The translations under genes and the position numbers were made by a program. The notes beneath the pieces are model-generated. The model was not told where the DNA came from. It did not search any database and saw nothing but the letters and a program-made list of their open reading frames with translations. This document shows, one piece after another, positions 1 to 8,114 of a DNA stretch of 27,976 nt. Positions within the stretch are counted from its first letter, which is position 1. Every line of letters starts with the position of its first letter. This DNA is from Phocaeicola plebeius. Lineage in GTDB: Bacteria; Bacteroidota; Bacteroidia; Bacteroidales; Bacteroidaceae. The stretch lies in the NCBI GenBank assembly GCA_004558305.1, contig SFDG01000028.1, positions 1 to 27,976 on the forward strand. Direction: 5' to 3'.

Positions 1-1
1 G

Positions 2-184
2 GCAAAACCAACCATAGAGAACCTTGCATATAAGTTTCCAAGACTCAGTAAGATTCTTGCTGATGGAGGTTATCAAGGTGATTTGGATGCATGGGTAAAA
101 GATAATTATGAGTTTCTCACGGAAACGGCAGAAGCAATGGTGAGTATAGCTTTCATACAAATAGCACTTAATAGATTTTTTTAA
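2..184 (+). pseudogene. IS5-type transposase C-terminal remnant, internally deleted
   Basis: An open frame runs in from the left edge and stops at TAA 182-184. It reads as the end of an IS5/IS1182-like DDE transposase: LADGGYQGDLDAWVKD resembles the segment around the second catalytic Asp, and YEFLTETAEAMVSIAFIQIA resembles the very C-terminus. In intact relatives these two blocks are separated by a longer stretch holding the catalytic Glu region (a WxVERTFxWL..RRL-like motif). Here VKDN joins directly to YEFLTE, so that stretch is missing in frame. The copy should therefore be inactive. The DNA is visibly more AT-rich than the PUL genes beside it. Family assignment is from memory of the motifs; the 5' part lies outside the window. 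Confidence 0.65.
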
Positions 185-331
185 TCATTTCAAAACAGAT
201 TCTAAACACTAACCATAGGTGTTTATCTCTTACTCGATTTTCGTAAGATAGGGCCATAGGGAGAATCGGACTACCCTGAAACTCCCCATGCCATTGCCTT
301 ATAACCAGGGACGGACACACTCTCCATTCCC
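185..331. other. Intergenic, no gene recognised
   Basis: There are 147 bases between the transposase remnant and the 3' end of the rhamnose mutarotase gene. AT-rich sequence directly after the transposase stop may include the right end of the insertion sequence, but its partner end is outside the window, so no inverted repeat can be defined. No convincing terminator for the mutarotase operon was found. Confidence 0.5.
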
Positions 332-646
332 TCAATCCATGTGGAACACTTCCGGAAGAGGAATGGTGACGGGGGAGTTATCGGGATTCACTTCCATGAT
401 ATCGGCCATGTAATCCCACCATTTCTGCACGATGGGGTTGGCACCCATGTCTTGGGAGGATTCTTCCCCACGGGTCTTCTGGCAGGCAAACAGGATGTTG
501 GTGTCTTTGTCCCAGTAAATGGAATAGTCGTAGACACCTCCGTCGGACAACATCTTCTTCAGTTCCGGCCAGATGGCTGCATGACGTTTCTCGTATTCTT
601 TCTCGAAGCCGGGCTTCAAGAACATCTTAAAAGCTTCTCTTTTCAT
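332..646 (-). CDS. rhaM: L-rhamnose mutarotase
   Basis: A 104-residue cytoplasmic protein with no signal peptide, the usual size for RhaM/RhaU. It interconverts alpha- and beta-L-rhamnopyranose before isomerisation. Visible family features are the RHAAIWPEL segment at residues 21-29 (His22 is the expected catalytic His), YSIYWDKDTNILFA in the middle, the KWWDYMADIME segment and the C-terminal PLPEVFHMD. It is the last gene of a minus-strand group after PL11 lyase and GH105, 58 bp downstream of the GH105 start. A rhamnose-handling enzyme next to rhamnogalacturonan enzymes supports rhamnose as a product of this locus. Rhamnose isomerase, kinase and aldolase are not in the window, so they must lie elsewhere. 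Confidence 0.92.
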   Translation of the reverse strand: MKREAFKMFLKPGFEKEYEKRHAAIWPELKKMLSDGGVYDYSIYWDKDTNILFACQKTRGEESSQDMGANPIVQKWWDYMADIMEVNPDNSPVTIPLPEVFHMD

Positions 647-704
647 GGTTTTCTGTTAGTATGGTTGATGTTGAACATTTCTTTTCAGTTGTTTCCCATT
701 TGCC

Positions 705-2102
705 TTATCGCACATGGAAAATCGGCTCAGTGGTCTGTTGCTCGTTGTGATAGAACTGTACGGCACTGTCGTTCATCTTGGGATGCTGACGATTCAACAG
801 ATTGATCATCTCTGCACCGGCCCAGATGACCGGACCGTAGCCATGGGCAGCGTAGACATTCACCGGACGGTAGTAGTAGAACGCAGGGTCAAAACCCATA
901 CCGGTGCCGACACACGTACCGTCTACCTGGCCTTGTTCGTTGATCTGGCTGGCCACAGCGTGCCAACCCAACTGAACGACAGGTCCATAAGCCAGTGCAT
1001 CGATCCATCCCTTGTTGATGGCATGGGCAAAACAATAGACATAAATGGCCGTTGCCGAAGTTTCCAGGTACGAATCGTTCCGGTCGACCAACTGGTGCCA
1101 GAACCCTTCGCCACTCTGCAGCGCAGCCAGTCCCCGTACGTGCTCGCGGAACAGCTGCAGCAACTTGTCTCGCTGCGGATAGTCCTCCGGCAATACATCC
1201 AGCACTTCGCAGAGCGTCAGCAAGGCCCATCCGTTGGCACGCCCCCAGTGGAAGGCCGGATGGTCGCTCATTTCTTCCACCCATCCGTGGCGGAACAGTT
1301 TCTTTTCGGGAACCCACATGCGGTCGGCAAACTGCAGCACCTGGCGAACGGCTTCCGCCAAATACTTGCCCTGCTGCTCGCCGGCCAACCGGGAATAGCC
1401 TGCCACCGGGGGAATGCCCATGAACATATCGTCCAGCCACAACGTATTGTGCTGCGGTCGCGTACGGGCAAAAGTACCGTCGGCCAACCGGTATTCCTTG
1501 TTCATGATGAAATCCATATAATTGTCAATGAGCGGCATCAGGTTCATTGAAGGGTCTTGTGCCTGCACCTTGATCATGGCAGCACAGACGGCACCGGCAT
1601 CATCGAGGGCCTTCGGGGAGAGAATCTGCCGGAGTTGCGGATCAATCTCCCCCGACTGCTCCAGCACACGGCGGAAATGCGGGGCCACCTCGGCGATGAA
1701 GCGGAAACGGTCGGTTACATACGTGCGGTAAGCAGGGTCACCAGTGGCCTCCGCAGCAGCCAACATGGCCGAATAGGTGACTCCCCATTCATAGCTGGCC
1801 AGGCGGAAGGCTCCCCGCTCGAACTGGGCGTCGGAATTGATCTGGGAATAGTCAGTAATGACCTTTCCCGTCTTCTTGTCCACGACGCGGGTCGGTGTCT
1901 GCTGTTCCAGGTACCGGAGCACACGGTCCATGTCTTTCTTCACCTCGTCTACCGTCTGAACGCCGTAAGGCACCTTGTAGTCGGGCTGCAGCAAGTGCAG
2001 CGGCGTATTCGAGTCATTGGCAACTTGCTTCTTCTGCGCCATCGTGCCGGAAGTTGCCGCCAGCAGGAAAGCTCCCATCAGGGTAAGTGTTCTTGCATTC
2101 AT
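705..2102 (-). CDS. GH105 unsaturated rhamnogalacturonyl hydrolase (first copy)
   Basis: A 465-residue protein with a signal peptide (about residues 1-22, ending TMAQ), so probably periplasmic. The family (YteR/YesR type, alpha6/alpha6 barrel) hydrolyses the 4,5-unsaturated galacturonate left at the non-reducing end by rhamnogalacturonan lyases. Diagnostic blocks are LWLDDMFMGIPPVAGYSR at about 221-238, with the Asp pair expected to supply the general acid, HWGRANGWALL at 285-295, and the WHQLVDR...YLETSATA segment at about 335-352. It starts 10 bp after the PL11 gene stops, so it is co-transcribed with the lyase whose product it would process. At 465 residues it is longer than the second GH105 here, with an extended N-terminus and a tail after residue 430. 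GH88 is the nearest alternative; the neighbourhood favours GH105. Confidence 0.9.
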   Translation of the reverse strand: MNARTLTLMGAFLLAATSGTMAQKKQVANDSNTPLHLLQPDYKVPYGVQTVDEVKKDMDRVLRYLEQQTPTRVVDKKTGKVITDYSQINSDAQFERGAFRLASYEWGVTYSAMLAAAEATGDPAYRTYVTDRFRFIAEVAPHFRRVLEQSGEIDPQLRQILSPKALDDAGAVCAAMIKVQAQDPSMNLMPLIDNYMDFIMNKEYRLADGTFARTRPQHNTLWLDDMFMGIPPVAGYSRLAGEQQGKYLAEAVRQVLQFADRMWVPEKKLFRHGWVEEMSDHPAFHWGRANGWALLTLCEVLDVLPEDYPQRDKLLQLFREHVRGLAALQSGEGFWHQLVDRNDSYLETSATAIYVYCFAHAINKGWIDALAYGPVVQLGWHAVASQINEQGQVDGTCVGTGMGFDPAFYYYRPVNVYAAHGYGPVIWAGAEMINLLNRQHPKMNDSAVQFYHNEQQTTEPIFHVR

Positions 2103-2112
2103 ATCGTATGGT

Positions 2113-4056
2113 TTATTTGATGATTGTTCCCCTAAATGCTCCTTTCAGTTCCGGGCCGAAATAGAATCCGGGCTGTGTAGGCTGGTTGTAGGCCACATTC
2201 TGGGTGGCCACGCTGATACGGTACACCGGGTCTTCCAGGAACGTATGGAAACGATAGGCGGTCGGTATCGGTGACACATAGAGCCGCAAAGAAGCATCGT
2301 CGGCCGAGCGTACCAGCACTTCCTCGCGCCAGTCGCCGATGATGTCTGCCTGCAGGCAAGGAGTCCCCTTCGTACCGTTGTTCCAAGTGGCCCCTTCAAA
2401 GACCAGCACCGGCTCGCAGCTACCCGTCTTCCAATTATACTTGGTGATGCGGTCCTTGTCGAGCAACTCGCGCAGCAGGTCACCGTCCCACCAGACTGCC
2501 ATATTGTAGGACAGTCCCTGCACCTCGGCCTTCACGACCTCCCCTTTCCAGTTCCGGACACCGCCCGATGCCAACGACCACATTTCCACCCCCGGAGAGG
2601 TCGGGTCAATGTCGGCCGCCATGCAACGGCCTACATCGGTTTTGTCGGGCAGCTGGAAAAGCACTTTCCCCGTTGCAGCATCCCGGAACGTGGAACCGTC
2701 CTTGCGGTTTTCATGGCACGCCCATACTTGCAGCCCCTCCAGTTCCGGCGAGAAGCGGGTCAGATGCAGGGCATCCCCGTGTCCCATCCGGGTCGAATAC
2801 AACCCCTTTCCATCGTGGTCGAAGGTACAGGAGCCATAGACGATTTCATCACAGCCATCGCCGTCCACATCCGCCACCCGCAGGTTGTGGTTGCCTTGGC
2901 CGGCATACTCCTCCCCGCCGGGAAGGTCGCTGTCGAACATCCAGCGCTGCTGCAGGTTTTTCCCGTCCCAATCGAATGCTGCCAGTACGGTACGTGTATA
3001 ATAGCCACGGCACATCACCACACTGGGATGTTGTCCGTCGAGATAGGCCACACACGCCAGGAAACGGTCGCTGCGGTTGGCACGCGGATCTCCCCAGGCC
3101 TCCAGGTTTCCACGGGGCGGCAGGTAATCAATGGTCTGCATGGCTGCTCCCGTTTCCCCGTTAAAGACCGTCAGGTACTCCGGACCGGTCAAGATACGGC
3201 CTTGGTTGCGGGGCGGATCATTGGGTCCTCCCTTTCCTCTCGGGTCGCCTGCCGGGAAATCTCCTCCACGCTGGGCGGCCGGGTCTCCCGGCTCACGGTA
3301 ATCGGCAGCCGCATCCCCGATGACCCGTCCGGTCCCGTCCACCGTCCCATCGGCCGTCTTCATCACAACCTCCGCCTTGTTGTCCCCGTCCAGGTCGAAG
3401 ACCATGAACTGGGTATAGTGGGCACCGGCCCGGATGTTCCGTCCTAAGTCTATCCGCCACAACCGTTCACCAGTCAGGCGGTAGCAATCCATATACACAG
3501 GACCGGTATAGCCATCGTGGGCATTGTCGTGGGCATTGCTGGGGTCCCACTTCAAGATAATCTCGTAGGAGCCGTCGCCGTCCACATCCCCGACGGACGC
3601 ATCATTGGCGTGATAGGAATACGTGTCTCCCGCCGGTGTCACCCCGTCGGCCGGGCGGTCCAAGGGAATCGAGAGATAGCCGCATGGCGCGGCTGCCGGC
3701 AGGGTAAAGCTACCGGCCGGTTGTCCCTCAACTTTCTTCCCGTCTACCATCGGTTCGACCGTATAGACCGCCGGTTCCGTTCCGGCATACGGGTCGCAAT
3801 ACCAGGTCCCGGCCGTATGCGGCACATGGGCTATCTTTTCCCCGTTGCGGTACACATCGAAAGCGGTCTGCACGGGGTCGGCAGACAGGTAGCGCCAACT
3901 GACCATCACTTCTCCGTCATTCTGGCGAACCGCTACGACTCCCCGTCCCAAGCGTTCCTGCTGCAGACGGGAGGTATTGTAGGCCGGCTGTGCCCAGGCG
4001 ACCGCTATGGACATCCAACCCACCAGCATCGCCAACATCGATTGTCTTTTCATCAC
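2113..4056 (-). CDS. PL11 rhamnogalacturonan lyase
   Basis: A 647-residue secreted protein with a signal peptide ending about AWAQ (residue 23). PL11 enzymes (YesW/YesX type) cut the Rha-(1,4)-GalUA bond of RG-I by beta-elimination, and they use calcium. The N-terminus matches the family: LGRGVVAVRQNDGEVMVSWR (about 36-55) forms the start of a small beta-sandwich. The following eight-bladed propeller shows calcium-loop signatures DVDGDGSYE at 157-165 and DLDGDNKAE at 221-229, plus a third DVDGDGCDE near residue 395. The length matches YesW (about 620) plus leader. The first codons are ATGATG; either may start. It heads the minus-strand lyase-GH105-mutarotase group, with a TATTTTTG element 24 bp upstream. 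Confidence 0.93.
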   Translation of the reverse strand: MMKRQSMLAMLVGWMSIAVAWAQPAYNTSRLQQERLGRGVVAVRQNDGEVMVSWRYLSADPVQTAFDVYRNGEKIAHVPHTAGTWYCDPYAGTEPAVYTVEPMVDGKKVEGQPAGSFTLPAAAPCGYLSIPLDRPADGVTPAGDTYSYHANDASVGDVDGDGSYEIILKWDPSNAHDNAHDGYTGPVYMDCYRLTGERLWRIDLGRNIRAGAHYTQFMVFDLDGDNKAEVVMKTADGTVDGTGRVIGDAAADYREPGDPAAQRGGDFPAGDPRGKGGPNDPPRNQGRILTGPEYLTVFNGETGAAMQTIDYLPPRGNLEAWGDPRANRSDRFLACVAYLDGQHPSVVMCRGYYTRTVLAAFDWDGKNLQQRWMFDSDLPGGEEYAGQGNHNLRVADVDGDGCDEIVYGSCTFDHDGKGLYSTRMGHGDALHLTRFSPELEGLQVWACHENRKDGSTFRDAATGKVLFQLPDKTDVGRCMAADIDPTSPGVEMWSLASGGVRNWKGEVVKAEVQGLSYNMAVWWDGDLLRELLDKDRITKYNWKTGSCEPVLVFEGATWNNGTKGTPCLQADIIGDWREEVLVRSADDASLRLYVSPIPTAYRFHTFLEDPVYRISVATQNVAYNQPTQPGFYFGPELKGAFRGTIIK

Positions 4057-4079
4057 TCATCATTTTTTTTCAGTTAGTA

Positions 4080-4087
4080 CAAAAATA
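4080..4087 (-). promoter_or_regulatory. Putative -7 promoter element of the PL11 operon
   Basis: TATTTTTG on the minus strand matches the Bacteroidetes -7 consensus TAnnTTTG. It is 24 bp before the PL11 start, which would give a leader of about 17 nt. No good TTTG is seen at -33. The candidate PUL operator found at other promoters is not present at the matching offset. Confidence 0.5.
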
Positions 4088-4203
4088 CAGAATCGGCGAC
4101 GAACAACTCCTATAAAATTATCCGAATCGATGGTTATTCGTCCGCCTTTTCCCTTTATGGTCTCAAAAAATCGCTGGTTCTGCAGCGTAATCGGGCTGAA
4201 CGT

Positions 4204-5841
4204 TCATTTCAAATAACCTTTCAACGGACAGTCACTGGCCTTCAGTCCTTCAGCGATGCTTTCGGCATTGAGCCGGGCCCCTTTCAAGGAAGTGTGGGTA
4301 TGGTCATGGTTGAAATATTCCGCCACGACCTTCAGCCCCTGTTCGTATCCCATCTGCTGGAGCTTGTCGGCCGAAATCCGGTTCAGGTCGATGAAATAGG
4401 CACCGGCCTGACGGGCGGCCTCCTCCGACCACCGGCCGAACGATGCCGTGTTCCGCTGAATCTTTCCGTCATCGAAAATATTGCGCGGAGTATGGCTCAG
4501 GACAATGGGGATGGCCCCTTTCTCCTTGGCATCCATGATGAACTTGCGCAGGTACCAGCCGAACGAATAGATGACCTTGTATTCGCCCGTCGCCTCCATC
4601 TTGAAGACCTTGCTGTCGTACCCTGCTCCCGGCAGTTCTGCACGGGCTTTTCCGGTATGGATGTCGCCGGCATCGTTGTGCCCGAACTGCATCAGCACGA
4701 AATCGCCCGGCTGCAAGGCATGGTAGACAGAGTCCCATCGGCCTTCCTCCAGATAGGTACGGGCACTGCGGCCGGCCTTGGCCCGGTTCTCCACCGAGAT
4801 GCGGCTGGTATCGAACAGGTCCTGGATGACACTGCCCCATCCCCACATGCCATCGGGGTCGTTGTCGAAATTCCTCACCGTACTGTCCCCGATGGTGAAC
4901 AACACCGGACAGCCCGGCCGCCGCGAAGCGCCCGTCACGGTATCGCGGGACTGCGGCTTGAGGTACTTGGCCAGTTCCAGTCCCTTGCAGGCTCGGATTC
5001 CTTCGATGGCAGACTCGGCATGAACCCTGGCTCCGAAAATACTGGTATGAATACGGTCGAGGTAAAACAGGGTCTTCACCTTTTCCTTTCCGAATTTCTC
5101 GAACTTGTCGGCTGCAATGGTATTCAGGTCGATGAAAGGCACTTTCGCCTTCTTGGCTACCTGTTTGGCCCACAGCCCGAACGTCTCGTTGACACGGGTA
5201 ATGACCGTACTGTCGGCATCCTCCCACGCATTGCGAGGAGTGAGGGACATCAAGATGGGAGTAGCCCCTTTTGCCTTCACATCGGCAATGAAGCGGCGCA
5301 TGTACTCCCCGTAGGTATAGACCGTTTCCTGTACCCCAGTCTCCTGAATGGTCACATCAATGGATTCCTTTCCGATGCCCGGAATCGAAGCACGGGCACG
5401 CCCGCTGTCGTAAGGGCCGTTGTCGTTATGCCCCAGTTCAATGATGACCCAGTCGCCTTTGCGGATGCCTTTCAGCACATCGGGCCACAACCGGTTGTAG
5501 AAGGTACGGCTGCTCGTCCCTCCCAAGGCATGGTTCTCGACCGTAATCTTATCCTCATCGAAGTATTCATGGGCCAGGAAGCCCCAGCCCCACTGGCCGT
5601 TGTTTCCATTGCCCAGCGTTCCTGTCCGCATGGTGGAATTGCCCACCAAGAACAGGACCGGATGGTCTCCTTTGCGCGTAGAACCGGCTACAGGGCGTGC
5701 CGATCGGGCGATATTCAGACTGTCGAGTGTATTGTCAATAACTTGGTTCACATCTTTCATCGGTCCGGCCACCGGGTGCTGGGCCTGGACTCCTATGCTC
5801 AAGCCTGCTGCCAGGAGCAGGCATCCATACATTTTTTTCAT
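4204..5841 (-). CDS. Tandem CE12 rhamnogalacturonan acetylesterase (two SGNH domains)
   Basis: A 545-residue secreted protein starting at ATG 5841 (MKKMYGCLL leader, cleaved near VQAQ at 17-21). An upstream in-frame TTG at 5874 would put charged residues ahead of the leader and is unlikely. It holds two complete SGNH/GDSL hydrolase domains. Domain 1 (about 62-290) has GNST 67-70, GHND 137-140 and DRIH 262-265. Domain 2 (about 312-540) has GDST 318-321, GHND 387-390 and DHTH 513-516. Each domain therefore carries its own Ser, Asn and Asp/His residues. The family removes O-acetyl groups from RG-I galacturonate, which opens the backbone to lyases. The gene lies downstream of susD behind a hairpin and T-tract and has no clear promoter of its own, so its expression probably depends on read-through from susCD. 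Confidence 0.88.
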   Translation of the reverse strand: MKKMYGCLLLAAGLSIGVQAQHPVAGPMKDVNQVIDNTLDSLNIARSARPVAGSTRKGDHPVLFLVGNSTMRTGTLGNGNNGQWGWGFLAHEYFDEDKITVENHALGGTSSRTFYNRLWPDVLKGIRKGDWVIIELGHNDNGPYDSGRARASIPGIGKESIDVTIQETGVQETVYTYGEYMRRFIADVKAKGATPILMSLTPRNAWEDADSTVITRVNETFGLWAKQVAKKAKVPFIDLNTIAADKFEKFGKEKVKTLFYLDRIHTSIFGARVHAESAIEGIRACKGLELAKYLKPQSRDTVTGASRRPGCPVLFTIGDSTVRNFDNDPDGMWGWGSVIQDLFDTSRISVENRAKAGRSARTYLEEGRWDSVYHALQPGDFVLMQFGHNDAGDIHTGKARAELPGAGYDSKVFKMEATGEYKVIYSFGWYLRKFIMDAKEKGAIPIVLSHTPRNIFDDGKIQRNTASFGRWSEEAARQAGAYFIDLNRISADKLQQMGYEQGLKVVAEYFNHDHTHTSLKGARLNAESIAEGLKASDCPLKGYLK

Positions 5842-5888
5842 TCGTTCAAGTGTTTTTCGTTGGAAGATGAACAAAAAGAATAGTTAAT

Positions 5889-5974
5889 AAAAAAAAGTAG
5901 AACACAAAGAAACAAAGGTCCAGATAGTCACCAGTAAATGATTTTTCGTTGCTTTGTTTCTTTGTGTTCCACTT
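5889..5974 (-). terminator. Long hairpin with T8 tract after the SusD-like gene
   Basis: Two arms, 5952-5974 and 5895-5917, pair at 22 of 23 positions (18 consecutive pairs with core CTTTGTTTCTTTG, one mismatch, then four more) around a 34-nt loop. Read on the minus strand the second arm runs into T8 (complement of 5889-5896), so it looks like an intrinsic terminator or attenuator right after the SusD stop. The loop is longer than usual for an intrinsic terminator. The next gene has no obvious promoter, which favours partial read-through. Confidence 0.65.
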
Positions 5975-5999
5975 ACTCAATGCCCTTCATGCAGGGACA

Positions 6000-8093
6000 T
6001 CAATAGCCGGGATTCTGCATCTGCTGCTTTTCGTCGTTGCTCAGTGCCGCACCGTTCTCGTTGGTGATACCATCCAAGAAGGACTGCGGGATGGGACGAT
6101 AATAGTGAGTAGACGCACTGAATGTTCCCAAGCCGCGGCTGACACCGTCGTTGAAAGCCTTCCAACGGGCATCCAAGGTCTTGGTACGGGCCAAGTCTTC
6201 CCAACGATACAGTTCACCACACAATTCGCGGGTACGTTCGTTGAGCAAGAAGCACATCATTTTCTCGGCATTGCTGCTGCAGCCCAGCTTCTGATAAATC
6301 AGCGCATCGGTCGGCGAGTTATACACATCGGCCACACTGTTGAGCGTCATGACCGACTTGGTGGAGGCAGTGGTTTCCTGTCCTTCCATATTGTTCGACT
6401 CATAGTAAGTGTTGGCATCCGAATAGATGGCACCATCGGCAGAATAGCCGCCCCCCTTGCCCGAGCAGTACGCATTGTTCTTGTAGGCCTGACCGCCATC
6501 GACATTCACACTGCGATCTTCGCCTTCGGCATAACCGGCACGCTGGCGCAGCTTGTTGATCCATTCGATGGCCTGCGGATAGCTGGATTCCCCTTTGCGG
6601 ATATAGGCTTCGGCAATCATCAGCACATCGTCGGCCGAACGGGCGATGATGCCGTCGCGTGTACCGAACTGGGAAGCGATGGAGTTACGGTAGCCGTCGC
6701 GGAACTTCGACAGGGCCACCGAACGCTTGTGAGGCACAATGCCGTAATAGTTACCCGTAGTGTTGTTGATATCCGTATTCCAGTTCTGGGCTTCGCCCTT
6801 GAAATAGCGGACGAAAGTATGCGGAGCACAGATGGTACCGTTCTTCAAGGCCTTCACATCGGCACCTCCCACTTCGAAGTTCTCGAAGCGCGTGTCTCCC
6901 GGATTGTTGACAATGTACTTGATACCGATCTGACCAGCTACGAAACGTTTGTCGCCTGCCTGGACGCCGGCAGGAGCCTTACCGCTCGCGATGTCTTCTG
7001 CCGTCCAAGTAGGAGCACCGGCCGTGTTGTTCGATCCGTAGCAGGTGATGAAGGATTTCCAGAAGCGGGAGTCGTTGACGCGGTCGAATACCTCCATCGT
7101 GTATTCCGTGGCACTGACATACGAAAACTCACGGCCACCGGAAATATCACGCTTGGTGCCCTTCATGTCCTGGTAAACGGAAGGATAATACAGGTGCAGC
7201 TGGTTTCCGAAGCGTCCCCAAGTGGCTTCGTCGTTCGAGAACTGGGCAGCCAACACCACCTCGCTGACATTCTCGTTGGTCGAGTTGGGTTTCTGGTAAT
7301 CCCACAACTCCACATAGTCGTTGCACAGCGGATGGGCAGCCACTACCTCCTGTCCGTACTTGATGACCGCATCCAGGTCGGCAGCCACGTAACTGCTGTT
7401 CCAGCCACTGTAGAGTTCGGAAGCACGGAACAGATGGGCCTTTGCCAGGAAATGGGCAGCCGCCGACTTGGTGATGCGGCCCGTGATTTCCGGCTTCTCC
7501 GGCAACAGGCGATAGGCTTCTTCCAGGTCGGCGATGATCTGCTGGTAGACTTCCTCTTCACTGTTGCGGGTAAAGTAGGTTTCCACTCCGCTGGAAGGCG
7601 CCAGTTTAAGGGGCACTCCTCCGAACTGCTTCACCAGTTCAAAGTAGGCATAGGCCCGAAGGAAATAGCCTTCGCCCAAGCGGGTGTTGTAGGTGGCACT
7701 GCTCTGGTTGTAGTACTGCGGAACGTTCGCAATGATCAGATTGGCCGGTTCCACCAGTCCATAATAGTTGTCCCACATCGGTTGGTTGGCCCCGGTTTCT
7801 CCGGAATTCAGGCTCTGTCCGTAGTGGTTCCATGCCGGCATGGTGTTGTTGGCATCGGTAAACTCGTCCACTCCCATGTTGTGGCATTCGATGGCCCAAA
7901 TATAGTTGAACTTGAATTTCAGTTTCTGATAGGCACCGGTCACCAGGTCGTCCAGTCCTTCGGGTGTCTTGAAATAATCGGTACTGTATTCGGTCTTCAA
8001 TTCTTCGTCCAGGAACGACTCGCTGCACGAAGCAAGGGTACCGCCCATCATGGCTGCCAGCGTTGTGGCATAGATTATGCTATTGAATTTCAT
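6000..8093 (-). CDS. SusD-like outer-membrane glycan-binding lipoprotein
   Basis: A 697-residue surface lipoprotein. The lipobox LASC puts the lipidated Cys at residue 23, followed by acidic residues typical of surface export in Bacteroidetes. The N-terminus after it (SFLDEELKTEYSTDYF) and the later AYQKLKFKFN and YFLRAYAYFELVKQFGGVPL blocks are standard SusD/RagB features of the TPR-like scaffold. The C-terminal half contains the usual NERTRELCGELYRWEDLARTKT segment. It would bind RG-I fragments and cap the SusC barrel. At 697 residues it is longer than the common 500-600, so it has enlarged binding insertions. It starts 21 bp after the SusC-like stop and is surely co-transcribed with it. 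Confidence 0.95.
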   Translation of the reverse strand: MKFNSIIYATTLAAMMGGTLASCSESFLDEELKTEYSTDYFKTPEGLDDLVTGAYQKLKFKFNYIWAIECHNMGVDEFTDANNTMPAWNHYGQSLNSGETGANQPMWDNYYGLVEPANLIIANVPQYYNQSSATYNTRLGEGYFLRAYAYFELVKQFGGVPLKLAPSSGVETYFTRNSEEEVYQQIIADLEEAYRLLPEKPEITGRITKSAAAHFLAKAHLFRASELYSGWNSSYVAADLDAVIKYGQEVVAAHPLCNDYVELWDYQKPNSTNENVSEVVLAAQFSNDEATWGRFGNQLHLYYPSVYQDMKGTKRDISGGREFSYVSATEYTMEVFDRVNDSRFWKSFITCYGSNNTAGAPTWTAEDIASGKAPAGVQAGDKRFVAGQIGIKYIVNNPGDTRFENFEVGGADVKALKNGTICAPHTFVRYFKGEAQNWNTDINNTTGNYYGIVPHKRSVALSKFRDGYRNSIASQFGTRDGIIARSADDVLMIAEAYIRKGESSYPQAIEWINKLRQRAGYAEGEDRSVNVDGGQAYKNNAYCSGKGGGYSADGAIYSDANTYYESNNMEGQETTASTKSVMTLNSVADVYNSPTDALIYQKLGCSSNAEKMMCFLLNERTRELCGELYRWEDLARTKTLDARWKAFNDGVSRGLGTFSASTHYYRPIPQSFLDGITNENGAALSNDEKQQMQNPGY

Positions 8094-8114
8094 ATTGTTC
8101 TCCTTTCTTTGTTA

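Noticed and set aside
4294..5883. A 529-codon plus-strand open frame opposite the tandem esterase
   Set aside because: The minus-strand frame has two complete SGNH domains with all motifs; the plus-strand product matches nothing and lacks a leader.
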